Numbered from the stretch's first letter, positions 51,864 to 60,981 are shown. The stretch: DNA of 64,000 nt from Streptomyces sp. CB02400 (GCF_001905725.1 NZ_LIWB01000005.1:1-64000); one strand, 5' to 3'. Translations and numbers: made by a program. Notes: generated by a model not told the origin, from the sequence alone.

Positions 51864-52334
51864 CTACGGTTCCGTAACAGGCGGCCCGAGTGTGTCCAGC
51901 ACCGTGGACAGGCGTTCCAGCGCCTCCACCGCACGGGCGAGTTCCGCCTCCCCGTACGCCGCTCCGTACGCCTCCGCCAGCCGCTCCGCGAAGGCCGCGT
52001 GGCCGGGGTCGATACGGCTGATCGCCGTGTGACCCCGCTCCGTGGGGGCGAGGAGTTTGGCACGGCGGTGGGCCGGGTTGGGCCGGTACTCGGCGAGTCC
52101 GCGCTCCACCAGCAGGTCGGCGATGCGCTGCACGCTCTGCCGGGTGATGCCCATGGCCCTGGCGATCCCGGAGACCGGCAGCGGCTCGCCGAGGACCGCG
52201 CCGAGCACCTGCCACCAGGCGGCGGTGAGCCCGGCGGGCCGGGCCAGCTCCTCGGCGACCGCGAGGAACTGGCCGTTCAGCCGGAAGGTGCCGAGCGCGC
52301 CCCTGCTGAGCAGGTCCTGGTGTTCCCCGCTCAC
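51864..52334 (-). CDS. MarR-family transcriptional regulator
   Basis: A 156-residue regulator with a MarR winged helix: TAAWWQVLGAVLGEPLPVSG, recognition region ARAMGITRQSVQRIADLLVE and wing EYRPNPAHRRAKLLAPTERG, flanked by dimerisation helices. Its start overlaps the end of the DJ-1/PfpI gene by four bases (ATGA), so it is the second gene of that operon. Paired palindromes before the operon (52966-53000) are its likely target. Confidence 0.9.
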   Translation of the reverse strand: MSGEHQDLLSRGALGTFRLNGQFLAVAEELARPAGLTAAWWQVLGAVLGEPLPVSGIARAMGITRQSVQRIADLLVERGLAEYRPNPAHRRAKLLAPTERGHTAISRIDPGHAAFAERLAEAYGAAYGEAELARAVEALERLSTVLDTLGPPVTEP

Positions 52335-52936
52335 CGGGCCGTGGCCTTCGCGTACTCGGCGTACGCCTCGGGGTCCGAGTCGTGGAACAGCCGGTACCAG
52401 GCGTCGTTCACCGTGTCGTCGTGGACGCCGAGCAGCCGGAAGATCTCGCGGGCGAAGGCGACGGGCTCGGTCGGCCCGGCGGTGACGAGACCGCCGTCGG
52501 TGACCGCGTCGGCCTCGACGTACCGGTCGCCGCCCGCGTAGCCGGTCGCGGCGAGGTAGAAGGAGACGGCGCTGGTGTGCGCACGGGTGTCGAGCAGCCC
52601 TTCGCGGGCCAGCCCGGCGGTGGCGCCGCAGATCGCGGCGACGGGCACCCCGGCGTCGAGGAAGGCACGGGCGGCGCGGGCGAAGGGGGCGAGGTCGTCG
52701 CCCTCGTCCCAGCGGTCGGCGCCGGGGAGGATCAGCAGCGCGCTGTCCTCGGGCCGCAGTTCGTCGAGCGCGAGGTCGGACAGGACGCGGAGTCCGCCGA
52801 TGCCGGTGACGGGCTCACCGGCCGGGGTGACCGTGCGCACCTCGTAGCCGGCGCGTGCGAGGTGCGCGGTGGCGTGACCGGTCTCCCAGTCGGCGAAGGT
52901 GTCGTAGAGGGCGAGATGCACGGGCTTGCGGGTCAT
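52331..52936 (-). CDS. DJ-1/PfpI-family protein (type 1 amidotransferase-like)
   Basis: A 201-residue cytoplasmic protein. The nucleophile-elbow cysteine is in VPVAAICGATAGLA, with the strand-turn LLILPGADRWDEGD carrying the conserved Gly/Asp region; FADWETGHATAHLARAGYEV marks the N-terminal Rossmann-like part. The family includes stress chaperones, glyoxalases and hydrolases; which activity applies here is unknown. It is translated before the MarR regulator and probably induced with it. Confidence 0.88.
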   Translation of the reverse strand: MTRKPVHLALYDTFADWETGHATAHLARAGYEVRTVTPAGEPVTGIGGLRVLSDLALDELRPEDSALLILPGADRWDEGDDLAPFARAARAFLDAGVPVAAICGATAGLAREGLLDTRAHTSAVSFYLAATGYAGGDRYVEADAVTDGGLVTAGPTEPVAFAREIFRLLGVHDDTVNDAWYRLFHDSDPEAYAEYAKATAR

Positions 52937-52965
52937 GACCGCTCCCTTGTGAGTACACCGGCAGA

Positions 52966-53000
52966 TGACAGCATATTGTCATTACGACAGCTTCCTGTCA
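52966..53000. promoter_or_regulatory. Two MarR-type operator palindromes
   Basis: TGACAGCATATTGTCA (52966-52981) and CGACAGCTTCCTGTCA (52985-53000) share the pattern (T/C)GACAg-N-TGTCA, with centres 19 bases apart. They lie 30 to 64 bases before the DJ-1/PfpI start and 94 or more bases before the divergent aminotransferase. AT-rich spacing and position suit a MarR repressor controlling its own operon. Confidence 0.65.
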
Positions 53001-53093
53001 ATCACTCCTGTCGACACCCTGTCGCGGAAAGTCCCCCACCGCAGACAGGCCGCCGATGTCGCGGCCCCGCGGCCCCGGCCTACCCTCGGCCCC

Positions 53094-54449
53094 ATGACCC
53101 CTCAGCCGAACCCCGAGGTCGGGGCCGCCGTCAAGGCCGCCGACCGTGCGCATGTGTTCCACTCCTGGTCCGCGCAGGAGCTCATCGACCCGCTCGCCGT
53201 CGCCGGGGCGGAGGGGTCGTACTTCTGGGACTACGACGGCCGGCGCCACCTCGACTTCACCAGCGGCCTCGTCTACACCAACATCGGCTACCAGCACCCG
53301 AAGGTCGTCGCCGCGATCCAGGAGCAGGCGGCGCGGATGACGACGTTCGCGCCCGCGTTCGCCGTCGAGGCACGCTCGGAGGCGGCGCGGCTGATCGCCG
53401 AGCGGACCCCGGGCGACCTGGACAAGATCTTCTTCACCAACGGCGGCGCCGACGCCGTGGAGCACGCCCTGCGCATGGCGCGGCTGCACACCGGCCGCCC
53501 CAAGGTGCTCTCCGCGTACCGCTCGTACCACGGCGGCACCCAGCAGGCGGTCAACGTCACCGGTGACCCGCGCCGCTGGGCCTCCGACAGCGGCACGGCC
53601 GGGGTCGTGCACTTCTGGGCGCCGTTCCTGTACCGCTCCCGCTTCTACGCCGAGACGGAGGAGCAGGAGTGCGCGCGGGCGCTGGAGCACCTGGAGACGA
53701 CGATCGCCTTCGAGGGGCCGTCGACCGTCGCCGCGATCATCCTGGAGACCATTCCGGGGACGGCGGGCATCATGCTGCCGCCCGCCGGCTATCTCGCCGG
53801 GGTCCGCGAGATCTGCGACAAGTACGGGATCGTCTTCGTCCTCGACGAGGTCATGGCCGGGTTCGGGCGGACCGGGAAGTGGTTCGCGGCGGACCTGTAC
53901 GACGTCGTCCCGGACCTGATGACCTTCGCGAAGGGCGTGAACTCCGGGTACGTACCGCTGGGCGGTGTCGCGATCTCCGGGGCGATCGCCGACACGTTCG
54001 GGAAGCGGCCGTACCCGGGTGGTCTGACGTACTCGGGGCACCCGCTGGCCTGCGCCGCCGCCGTCGCGACGATCAATGTGATGGCGGAGGAGGGTGTCGT
54101 CGAGAACGCGGCGACCCTCGGCGCGTCCGTCGTCGGGCCGGGGCTGCGGGAGCTGGCCGAGCGGCACCCGAGCGTGGGCGAGGTGCGCGGGACCGGCATG
54201 TTCTGGGCGCTGGAACTGGTGCGGAACCGGGAGACCCGCGAGCCGCTGGTGCCGTACAACGCGGCCGGTGAGGCGAACGCCCCGATGGCGGCCTTCGCCG
54301 CCGCCGCGAAGGAGGCCGGGATCTGGCCCTTCGTGAACATGAACCGCACGCATGTGGTGCCGCCGTGCAACGCGAGCGAGGCGGAGCTGAAGGAAGGGCT
54401 GGCGGCGCTGGACGCGGCCCTGTCGGTGGCGGACGGCTACGTGGAGTGA
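53094..54449 (+). CDS. Class III aminotransferase (PLP-dependent)
   Basis: A 451-residue fold type I aminotransferase. FWDYDGRRHLDFTSGLVYTN opens the large domain; the PLP-phosphate region FTNGGADAVEHALRMAR, the Asp of IVFVLDEVMAGFGRTG that contacts the pyridine nitrogen, and the Schiff-base lysine in DLMTFAKGVNSGYVPLG are all present. Omega-amino acid or diamine substrates are typical of this class, and the exact substrate is unknown. A GntR regulator gene follows after a strong hairpin. It is divergent from the DJ-1/MarR operon. Confidence 0.9.
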   Translation: MTPQPNPEVGAAVKAADRAHVFHSWSAQELIDPLAVAGAEGSYFWDYDGRRHLDFTSGLVYTNIGYQHPKVVAAIQEQAARMTTFAPAFAVEARSEAARLIAERTPGDLDKIFFTNGGADAVEHALRMARLHTGRPKVLSAYRSYHGGTQQAVNVTGDPRRWASDSGTAGVVHFWAPFLYRSRFYAETEEQECARALEHLETTIAFEGPSTVAAIILETIPGTAGIMLPPAGYLAGVREICDKYGIVFVLDEVMAGFGRTGKWFAADLYDVVPDLMTFAKGVNSGYVPLGGVAISGAIADTFGKRPYPGGLTYSGHPLACAAAVATINVMAEEGVVENAATLGASVVGPGLRELAERHPSVGEVRGTGMFWALELVRNRETREPLVPYNAAGEANAPMAAFAAAAKEAGIWPFVNMNRTHVVPPCNASEAELKEGLAALDAALSVADGYVE

Positions 54450-54465
54450 CCACCACGTGAGGCCG

Positions 54466-54510
54466 GTTCGAACGGGCGCGGGGGGGTTCTCCCCCCGCGC
54501 CCGTTCGAAC
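54466..54510 (+). terminator. 20-bp perfect hairpin after the aminotransferase
   Basis: Arms GTTCGAACGGGCGCGGGGGG (54466-54485) and their exact complement (54491-54510) enclose the loop GTTCT. It starts 17 bases past the stop codon and separates the gene from the GntR regulator. Confidence 0.8.
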
Positions 54511-54600
54511 ACCCCGGGGCCCGTCCGAACGCGTAAGGTGGCGTGCCCGTGGACATCCGCGTGCACGCCACTCGAACGCGACGAGGGAGACGCCCCGACC

Positions 54601-55374
54601 ATGCCCGGCTTCAGCGGCGGCGGTGCCGTGACCCGCAGCACACTGCGGCAGCAGATCGCGGACGCGCTCCGTGACGAGGTGCTGGCCGGGCGGCTCCAGC
54701 CGGGGCAGGAGTTCACCGTCAAGGAGATCGCCGATCAGTACGGCGTGTCCGCGACCCCCGTCCGGGAGGCGCTGGTCGACCTGTCGGCGCAGGAGCTGCT
54801 CGACGCCGACCAGCACCGGGGTTTCCGGGTGCACGAGTACTCCGCCGACGACTTCCGGAGCATGATCGAGGCCCGCACCCTGGTGACCGACGGGATGTTC
54901 CGCGCGCTGACCGACGGCCACCTGGTCCACCTCCGGCCGGACGAGCCCCGGGTCGCCGCCGCCCTCGCCGGGGTGCGCAGACGCGGCGAGGAGGCGCAGC
55001 GCGCGGCCCTCGCCGGGGAGGTCACCGTGCTGATCGGCTACGACCTGCGCTTCTGGCGCGAACTCGGGTCCGTGTTCGGCAACCCGTACCTCACCGACTT
55101 CCTGCACCGGCTGCGCGTGCAGACCTGGGTGTGTGTGGTGCAGCATCTGCGGCGGCTGCCCGATCTGCGCGGGCACCTGTGGGCCGCACACACCGATCTG
55201 GTCGACGCGCTGTCGCGCCGTGACACCGATGAGGCCCGCGCGGTCGTCGAGTCGTACAACACGCACGCGCTCTCCCTCGTGGAGGGGCTGACGGGCGGCG
55301 GGATGGGTAAGGGACCTGCACAAGAGCCGGCACGGGGGGAGCGGCCCGCGCCGGGCGCCGATACGCTTCCCTGA
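54601..55374 (+). CDS. GntR-family regulator (FadR/FCD type)
   Basis: A 257-residue regulator. The N-terminal winged helix reads LRQQIADALRDEVLAGRLQP, then VKEIADQYGVSATPVREALV and a wing with RGFRVHEY. The C-terminal all-helical FCD domain (about 85-235) includes MIEARTLVTDGMFRALTDGH and DLVDALSRRDTDEARAVVES, with histidine and aspartate positions suited to a metal-bound carboxylate ligand. It follows the aminotransferase gene and may control it or the next gene. Confidence 0.88.
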   Translation: MPGFSGGGAVTRSTLRQQIADALRDEVLAGRLQPGQEFTVKEIADQYGVSATPVREALVDLSAQELLDADQHRGFRVHEYSADDFRSMIEARTLVTDGMFRALTDGHLVHLRPDEPRVAAALAGVRRRGEEAQRAALAGEVTVLIGYDLRFWRELGSVFGNPYLTDFLHRLRVQTWVCVVQHLRRLPDLRGHLWAAHTDLVDALSRRDTDEARAVVESYNTHALSLVEGLTGGGMGKGPAQEPARGERPAPGADTLP

Positions 55375-55418
55375 CCACGACGACCGTCCCGACGACCGTG
55401 CTGTGTGAGGAGCCCTCT

Positions 55419-56069
55419 TTGGCCTGTGACCTGTGGCTGGTACCGCTCGTCGACGTGTTGTGCCACACGCCCGACAACCCGTTCGCCGAGGAACTCGCGC
55501 AGTACAACGCGGTGCTCGCCGAGGCCGGCCTGCCACCGGTGCCGGTGTACCAGTACATGCCGGGACTGACCGGCGAGGTGGCCCCGGTCGCGGGTTTCGA
55601 CTACGACGCGCTGCACTTCCTGCGGCGGGTGTACCTGCTCCAGGTGTGCGGGCTGCCGGTCACCCCGGTGGACGAACTGGGCGGTGACTACGAGCAGTTG
55701 CTGGAGATGTTCGAGGCGACGGCCCAGCAGTCCCACCTGGTCTGGCACTACGACCACGCGGGCGCGTACGTCCCCGTCGACTTCCCGCACCCCCTCGCCA
55801 ACGACGAGCTCCTCGCGGGCGGCGGCCCCTTGGGCTCCTCCCACGCGCTGCTGCGGGAGCTGGAGCTGGTCGCCCCGTCCATCGGCATCGACCCGGCGAA
55901 CCCCCCGGCCGCACCCGAACCCCCGCGCGGCCCGACCGAGCTGGAGGAGCCGGCCGTCCCCGCCCCGTACGACCCCAGCCCCTTCGCCCGCGAACGCCAC
56001 GTCTGGCTGGGCCTGCACGCGGCGGCGACACGGAGCCTGGCGCAGGGGTCGATGATCGTGTTCAGCTGA
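55419..56069 (+). CDS. Conserved hypothetical protein, TTG start
   Basis: A 216-residue soluble protein with no named domain. LVPLVDVLCHTPDNPFAEEL, GFDYDALHFLRRVYLLQVCG and QSHLVWHYDHAGAYVPVDFP are the most protein-like parts. A TTG at 55419 has GGAG seven bases upstream and gives LACDLWLVP; a GTG 21 bases earlier is the alternative. It follows the GntR gene after 44 bases in the same direction. Confidence 0.7.
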   Translation: MACDLWLVPLVDVLCHTPDNPFAEELAQYNAVLAEAGLPPVPVYQYMPGLTGEVAPVAGFDYDALHFLRRVYLLQVCGLPVTPVDELGGDYEQLLEMFEATAQQSHLVWHYDHAGAYVPVDFPHPLANDELLAGGGPLGSSHALLRELELVAPSIGIDPANPPAAPEPPRGPTELEEPAVPAPYDPSPFARERHVWLGLHAAATRSLAQGSMIVFS

Positions 56070-56072
56070 GGC

Positions 56073-56363
56073 TCACTGCAGTGCGGAGAGCCCCTTCCGC
56101 AGGTCCTCCGCGTTCATGATCGGGGTCACCTCGACGCGGGCGTTCATCTCGGTGAAGAACGGTTCGCCGGCCGGGGGCAGTTCGGAGCTGTCCGCCAGGT
56201 CGAAGACCAGCAGGGCCGTACGCTGCCCGCCCACCGGTCCGAAGTACGCCGCTTCCGGCTGGAGCCGGTCGAGCGCGCCCTTCACCACCTCGGGCATCCT
56301 CCCGCTGCGGATGAGCTCGTTCGCCTTCTCCGTGTCCATGGTCGCCTTGAGCAGCACGCGCAT
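56073..56363 (-). CDS. Small conserved hypothetical protein
   Basis: A 96-residue protein with alternating beta and helix: MRVLLKATMDTEKANELIRS, then AAYFGPVGGQRTALLVFDLA and FFTEMNARVEVTPIMNAEDL. The pattern resembles small ferredoxin-like (alpha/beta sandwich) proteins with a ligand-binding face. The ATG at 56363 follows AAGGTGAG; an upstream in-frame extension (MDAACVDQKK) is less likely. It lies between the convergent hypothetical gene and purA. Confidence 0.75.
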   Translation of the reverse strand: MRVLLKATMDTEKANELIRSGRMPEVVKGALDRLQPEAAYFGPVGGQRTALLVFDLADSSELPPAGEPFFTEMNARVEVTPIMNAEDLRKGLSALQ

Positions 56364-56420
56364 CGCACTCACCTTCTTCTGGTCGACGCACGCGGCATCC
56401 ACGGCTTCAGGCTATGCCCG

Positions 56421-56450
56421 TTCACCGGCGCCCGCGCGGGCGCCGGTGAA
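56421..56450 (-). terminator. Perfect 30-nt palindrome downstream of purA
   Basis: The arms TTCACCGGCGCCCGC and GCGGGCGCCGGTGAA are exact complements with no loop bases. It starts 13 bases after the purA stop on the minus strand and probably ends the purA transcript. Confidence 0.75.
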
Positions 56451-56462
56451 GGGCGGGTCCGG

Positions 56463-57746
56463 CTACAGGAACGAGTTGATCTCGATCGTCTCGTCGCGGC
56501 CCGGACCCACGCCGATCGCGGAGATCGGGGCGCCGGACATCTCCTCCAGGGCCTTGACGTACGCCTGGGCGTTCTTCGGCAGGTCGGAGAACGACTTGGC
56601 GCCGGTGATGTCCTCGGACCAGCCCGGCAGCATCTCGTAGACCGGCTTCGCGTGGTGGAAGTCCGTCTGCGAGTACGGCAGCTCCTCGACGCGCTTGCCG
56701 TCGATCTCGTACGCCACGCAGACCGGGATCTGCTCCCAGCCGGTGAGGACGTCGAGCTTGGTGAGGAAGAAGTCGGTGAGGCCGTTGACGCGGGTGGCGT
56801 AGCGGGCGATCACCGCGTCGAACCAGCCGCAGCGGCGGTCACGGCCGGTGGTGACACCGCGCTCGCCGCCGATGCGGCGCAGCGCCTCGCCGTCCTCGTC
56901 GAACAGCTCCGTCGGGAACGGTCCCGCGCCGACGCGGGTCGTGTACGCCTTCAGGATGCCGATGACCCGGCTGATCTTCGTCGGGCCCACGCCGGCGCCC
57001 GTGCAGGCGCCGCCCGCGGTCGGGTTGGACGAGGTGACGAAGGGGTACGTGCCGTGGTCGATGTCGAGCAGCGTGCCCTGGCCGCCCTCGAAGAGGACCA
57101 CCTTGTCCTGCTCCAGCGCCTGGTTCAGCACCAGCACCGTGTCGGCGACGTACGGGGCGAGCTTGTCCGCGTAGCCCAGCAGCTCCTCGACCACCTGGTC
57201 GACGGCGATCGCGCGCCGGTTGTAGAACTTGGTGAGCATCTGGTTCTTGACGTCGAGGGCCGCTTCGACCTTCTGGGTGAGGATCGACTCGTCGTACAAG
57301 TCCTGGACGCGGATGCCGACACGGTTGATCTTGTCGGCGTAGGTCGGGCCGATGCCCCGGCCGGTGGTGCCGATCTTGCGCTTGCCGAGGAAGCGCTCGG
57401 TCACCTTGTCCACCGTCACGTTGTACGGCGTGATGATGTGAGCGTTTCCGCTGATCAGGAGCTTGGACGTGTCGACGCCTCGCTCGTTCAGCCCGCTCAG
57501 CTCGGAGAACAGGACCGACGGGTCGACGACGACGCCGTTGCCGATGACCGGCGTGCAGCCGGGGGAGAGGATCCCGGAAGGGAGCAGGTGGAGGGCGTAC
57601 TTCTGGTCACCCACGACTACCGTGTGGCCGGCGTTGTTGCCGCCCTGGTAGCGCACCACATAGTCGACGGAACCACCGAGCAGGTCCGTCGCCTTTCCCT
57701 TGCCTTCGTCACCCCACTGAGCACCGAGCAGCACAAGTGCGGGCAC
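56463..57746 (-). CDS. purA: Adenylosuccinate synthetase
   Basis: A 427-residue GTP-dependent enzyme that joins IMP and aspartate to form adenylosuccinate, the first AMP-specific step. The GTP/IMP loop [16 protein letters not shown] starts the chain, followed by [12 protein letters not shown], the IMP-binding [29 protein letters not shown] and the aspartate loop [12 protein letters not shown]. The GTG at 57746 gives the usual N-terminus; longer frames extend into non-coding DNA. Complete and probably functional. Divergent from the lipid-kinase-like gene. Confidence 0.97.
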   Translation of the reverse strand: MPALVLLGAQWGDEGKGKATDLLGGSVDYVVRYQGGNNAGHTVVVGDQKYALHLLPSGILSPGCTPVIGNGVVVDPSVLFSELSGLNERGVDTSKLLISGNAHIITPYNVTVDKVTERFLGKRKIGTTGRGIGPTYADKINRVGIRVQDLYDESILTQKVEAALDVKNQMLTKFYNRRAIAVDQVVEELLGYADKLAPYVADTVLVLNQALEQDKVVLFEGGQGTLLDIDHGTYPFVTSSNPTAGGACTGAGVGPTKISRVIGILKAYTTRVGAGPFPTELFDEDGEALRRIGGERGVTTGRDRRCGWFDAVIARYATRVNGLTDFFLTKLDVLTGWEQIPVCVAYEIDGKRVEELPYSQTDFHHAKPVYEMLPGWSEDITGAKSFSDLPKNAQAYVKALEEMSGAPISAIGVGPGRDETIEINSFL

Positions 57747-57873
57747 GCGCGTACACCCCTTCCGGGCGGGGCATGTCCAAGGTCGAGGGCGCACACGGAG
57801 GATCACCGCCGCGTGCACCGCCGCGACCACCGTTGGCCGCCAACCGTCGGACCGGATGCCCCGGAATAGACGA

Positions 57874-57901
57874 AGCCCCTGGCGCAATAGCGCAAGGGGC
57901 T
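57874..57901. promoter_or_regulatory. Hairpin in the purA/lipid-kinase-like intergenic region
   Basis: Arms AGCCCCT/AGGGGCT and inner GCGC/GCGC form a stem with one mismatch around the loop AATA. It lies between two divergent start codons, 128 bases before purA and 34 bases before the other gene, so it is in one or both leaders rather than at a gene end. Its role is unknown. Confidence 0.4.
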
Positions 57902-57934
57902 CTTGCACAAAGATGCTACCCGAGGAAGCGAGGC

Positions 57935-58807
57935 ATGGCCGAGGTGGCGACTTCCAGGACCTTTTCCGCGACGTCCGATCAGCTCCTGGTGGTCGTCGAT
58001 CCGGTCGCCCGACGGGCGGACGGCGAGTCCGTCCGGATCGCGAAAGACGTGCTCAGCGCGGGTGCGGCGGGCACGAAGGTGTGTCTGCCGGACGGCCCGG
58101 AGGAGTTCGCTCGGATGCTGGCGCGGCGCGGGTCGCGGCGGCCGGTGGTGGTGGGCGACGACCGGGCCCTGGTGCGGGCGGTGACGCTGCTGCACCGGCA
58201 GCGGGAGCTGGCCGACTGCGCGCTGTCCCTGGTGCCGGTGGGGGGCACGGTCTCCCTCGCCCGGTCGCTGGGGGTGCCGGCGGGTGCGGTGGCGGCGGCG
58301 CGGGCGGTGCTGGACGGGGCGGAGCGGCGGATGGACCTGCTGGTGGACGACAGCGACGGGGTGGTGCTCGGCGCCCTGCGGATCCCGCCGCTCGGCGGCA
58401 CGGCACGGGTGCGGGAGGCGGGCGGTGGGGCGGGGCGCCCGTGGCTGCGGACGTGCCGGTCGCTCGTACGGACCCTGGTGCCGGCCAGGCCGTCCGGTTC
58501 CGTCTCCGACCCCGAGGCGGGACCGACGCGGCTGCGGGTGGAGGTCGACGGGGAGACGCTCGTCGATCTGGGGCAGCCGGTGGAGGGCGTCTCGGTCGTG
58601 CCCGGTGCCTCCGGGGCGGCGCGGGTGGAGGTGCGTCCGGCGTCGGTGGGGGCGGAGGCGTCCCCGCTGTCGGCGGAGGGCCGCACGGTGACCGTGTCGG
58701 GCGCGCACTTCCGCTATCGCGCGGACGCGGCGGTGTCGGGTCCGGTGCGGACGCGGACGTGGGTGGTGCGGGAGGGGGCCTGGGGGCTGACGGTGCCGGT
58801 GCGGTAG
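57935..58807 (+). CDS. Degenerate diacylglycerol/lipid-kinase-like protein
   Basis: A 290-residue protein. The fold follows the lipid-kinase pattern: a first strand [20 protein letters not shown] in place of the usual NP-containing start, [20 protein letters not shown] in place of GGDGT, and [19 protein letters not shown] in place of the P-G-T-N-D motif, then a beta-rich C-terminal half ([18 protein letters not shown]). The key catalytic GGDGT is altered, so kinase activity is doubtful. The ATG at 57935 follows GAGGAAG. Neighbour of purA in divergent orientation. Confidence 0.7.
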   Translation: MAEVATSRTFSATSDQLLVVVDPVARRADGESVRIAKDVLSAGAAGTKVCLPDGPEEFARMLARRGSRRPVVVGDDRALVRAVTLLHRQRELADCALSLVPVGGTVSLARSLGVPAGAVAAARAVLDGAERRMDLLVDDSDGVVLGALRIPPLGGTARVREAGGGAGRPWLRTCRSLVRTLVPARPSGSVSDPEAGPTRLRVEVDGETLVDLGQPVEGVSVVPGASGAARVEVRPASVGAEASPLSAEGRTVTVSGAHFRYRADAAVSGPVRTRTWVVREGAWGLTVPVR

Positions 58808-58820
58808 CGGCCGCGTCGGG

Positions 58821-59411
58821 TCAGGGAGCCTTGAAGCCGGTCGTGTCCAGTACGCAGCCGAACGGGGCGGGGATCGACAGCTTCTCGCCGAACGGCTTGG
58901 TCTCGCGGGCCTCGTACCCTGTGGCGGAGGGCATCGAGAAGACCGTGGCCTGCTCCTCCTGCATGTCGAGGATGAGATAGACGGGAACGCCCGCCTTGCC
59001 GTACGTCTGGACCTTGTCGGTCAGGTCGTCGTTCCGGGTGGAGGACGAGGTCAGTTCGGCGACGAAGGAGAGAGCTTCCCCGTCCAGGTGATTGCTCGTG
59101 CTCCGGCTGACACCTCGGTGCGCCGCGTGGATGTCGGGCCCATACGCGCGCTCCACGCCTGGAAACACGTACAGGAAAGGACCGTAACTGATCCGGTGGT
59201 CCTCAGGGAGATACGGCCGAAGCTGCTCACACACCAGCTCCATGACGTCGAGACAGAACGCCTTCGACCACGGCGACACGACGATGTTCCCCCTGATGAT
59301 CTCGGCTTTGAAGCCATCGCGCAGTTGCAGCTCATCGAGGAGGTCCAGCATCTCCTCGAAGTCGCCGAGCTCGGTGCCGTTTGTCGTCGGTCGCTCTGCC
59401 ATGACTGTCAT
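58821..59411 (-). CDS. Uma2-family restriction-endonuclease-like protein (copy 1)
   Basis: A 196-residue protein with the PD-(D/E)xK-like Uma2 fold. Residues match the family: FKAEIIRGNIVVSPWSKAF, then a DIHAAHRG acidic position, FVAELTSSSTRNDDLTDKVQ (the E-x-S-x-S...K pattern) and GKAGVPVYLILDMQEEQATV. Streptomyces carry many copies, and their role is not known. The gene lies convergent to the lipid-kinase-like gene with a 13-base gap. Confidence 0.88.
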   Translation of the reverse strand: MTVMAERPTTNGTELGDFEEMLDLLDELQLRDGFKAEIIRGNIVVSPWSKAFCLDVMELVCEQLRPYLPEDHRISYGPFLYVFPGVERAYGPDIHAAHRGVSRSTSNHLDGEALSFVAELTSSSTRNDDLTDKVQTYGKAGVPVYLILDMQEEQATVFSMPSATGYEARETKPFGEKLSIPAPFGCVLDTTGFKAP

Positions 59412-59463
59412 GATGCGCCCTCCCCTGGAGACGGACCAGCCACCACTCAGCGCAGCGGATCGA

Positions 59464-59961
59464 CTACTCCCGCCCGAACCGCTCCTCCCGGTGCACCCGC
59501 CAGCGCTCCATCATCGTCTCGATCTCCTTCTCCACGAACTCGAAGAAGGCCAGCGTCTCCGCCAGCCGCCGCCCCGCCGGGGTGTCCGCGCCCAGGCTGG
59601 TGACGCCCTCCCGGAGGGCGTCCTCCCAGCGCTTGAGGACGGCCTCGCGGTTGGTGAGGGCCTCGTACCACTGGTCGCCGTGGACCCGGTACCGCTCCCG
59701 GCGTGAGCCGGGCTCGCGTTCGCGGGACACCATGTGCACCTGGGACAGGTAGCGCACCGCGCCGGACACCGCGGCCGGTGAGACCTTGAGCTGTTCGCCC
59801 AGCTCGGCGGAGGTCATGACCCCGGCGTCGGAGGCGAGCAGGGCGCCGAAGACGCGGGCGGGCATGCGCGACATGCCGGCCTCCACCATCTGCGCCGCGA
59901 AGTGCTCCACGAACCGTGAGACCGCCTCCGGGTCCCGGGCCGTCCCGCTCGGTTCCGCCAT
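59464..59961 (-). CDS. GbsR/MarR-type transcriptional regulator
   Basis: A 165-residue winged-helix regulator: MPARVFGALLASDAGVMTSA, then LKVSPAAVSGAVRYLSQVHM and wing REREPGSRRERYRVHG, with a C-terminal helix for dimerisation (AFFEFVEKEIETMMERWRVH). It is divergent from an ABC exporter operon, with a dyad in the shared promoter region, a typical repressor-exporter layout. Confidence 0.88.
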   Translation of the reverse strand: MAEPSGTARDPEAVSRFVEHFAAQMVEAGMSRMPARVFGALLASDAGVMTSAELGEQLKVSPAAVSGAVRYLSQVHMVSREREPGSRRERYRVHGDQWYEALTNREAVLKRWEDALREGVTSLGADTPAGRRLAETLAFFEFVEKEIETMMERWRVHREERFGRE

Positions 59962-60035
59962 GCTCCGATCATCTCCCCTGCTCAGGCGCCATGGTTGCCG
60001 TGGACGCCGTGGATCAAGTCTAGCCGCCGATTTAT

Positions 60036-60072
60036 ACGCTTCCTTAACTTCACAAATTTCTGAAAGAAGCGT
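60036..60072. promoter_or_regulatory. Operator-like dyad between the GbsR-type gene and the ABC operon
   Basis: ACGCTTC (60036-60042) and GAAGCGT (60066-60072) are exact inverted arms around an AT-rich 23-base centre that is itself partly symmetric (CTTAACTTC/TTTCTGAAAG). It lies 12 bases before the ABC ATPase gene and 74 bases from the regulator start. The AT content stands out from the surroundings. Confidence 0.6.
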
Positions 60073-60084
60073 ACGTTCCGAAGC

Positions 60085-60981
60085 ATGACGAAGGCCATCA
60101 CCGTGTCCGGACTGCACAAGTCGTTCGGCCGGACCCACGCACTGGACGGTCTCGACCTGAACGTCGAGACCGGCGAGGTCCACGGCTTCCTCGGCCCCAA
60201 CGGCTCCGGGAAGTCCACCACCATCCGCGTCCTGCTCGGCCTGCTGCGCGCCGACTCCGGTGCCGCCCAGGTGCTCGGCCGGGACCCGTGGACGGACGCC
60301 GTGGAGATCCACCGTCGTATCGCCTACGTCCCCGGTGACGTGACACTGTGGCGCAACCTCTCCGGGGGCGAGGTCATCGACCTGTACGGGAGGCTGCGCG
60401 GGGGCCTGGACCCGCACCGCCGCGCCGAACTGGTCGAGCGGTTCGAGCTGGACCCGACGAAGAAGGGCCGGACGTACTCCAAGGGCAACCGGCAGAAGGT
60501 CGCCCTGGTGGCGGCGTTCGCCTCCGACGTCGACCTGCTGATCCTGGACGAGCCGACGTCCGGTCTGGACCCGCTGATGGAGGAGGTCTTCCAGCGCTGT
60601 GTCGCCGAGGAGCGGGAGCGCGGGCGGACCGTGCTGCTGTCCTCGCACATCCTCAGCGAGGTGGAGGAGCTGTGCGACCGGGTCAGCATCATCCGCAAGG
60701 GGAGCACCGTGGAGAGCGGTTCGCTCGCCGAGCTGCGGCACCTGACCCGGACGAGCGTGAGCGCCGAACTCGCCGGGCCGCCCAACGGGCTCGCCGGGCT
60801 GCCCGGCGTGCACGACCTCGACGTGCAGGGGCGGCGCGTCCGGCTCCAGGTCGACACCGACAAGCTGGACGCGGTGCTGCGCTCGCTGAGCGAGTCGGGC
60901 GTGCGGTCGCTGACGTCCACCCCGCCGACGCTGGAGGAACTGTTCCTGCGGCACTACCAGGACGAGGTGACCGCCCGATGA
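60085..60981 (+). CDS. ABC exporter ATPase (drug-resistance type)
   Basis: A 298-residue ATP-binding subunit: Walker [18 protein letters not shown], signature region [18 protein letters not shown], Walker [18 protein letters not shown], switch His in [12 protein letters not shown]. The signature is the SKGNRQK variant seen in daunorubicin-resistance-type exporters. A C-terminal domain of about 70 residues ([15 protein letters not shown]) is typical for that group. The permease start overlaps its stop (ATGA). Confidence 0.93.
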   Translation: MTKAITVSGLHKSFGRTHALDGLDLNVETGEVHGFLGPNGSGKSTTIRVLLGLLRADSGAAQVLGRDPWTDAVEIHRRIAYVPGDVTLWRNLSGGEVIDLYGRLRGGLDPHRRAELVERFELDPTKKGRTYSKGNRQKVALVAAFASDVDLLILDEPTSGLDPLMEEVFQRCVAEERERGRTVLLSSHILSEVEELCDRVSIIRKGSTVESGSLAELRHLTRTSVSAELAGPPNGLAGLPGVHDLDVQGRRVRLQVDTDKLDAVLRSLSESGVRSLTSTPPTLEELFLRHYQDEVTAR

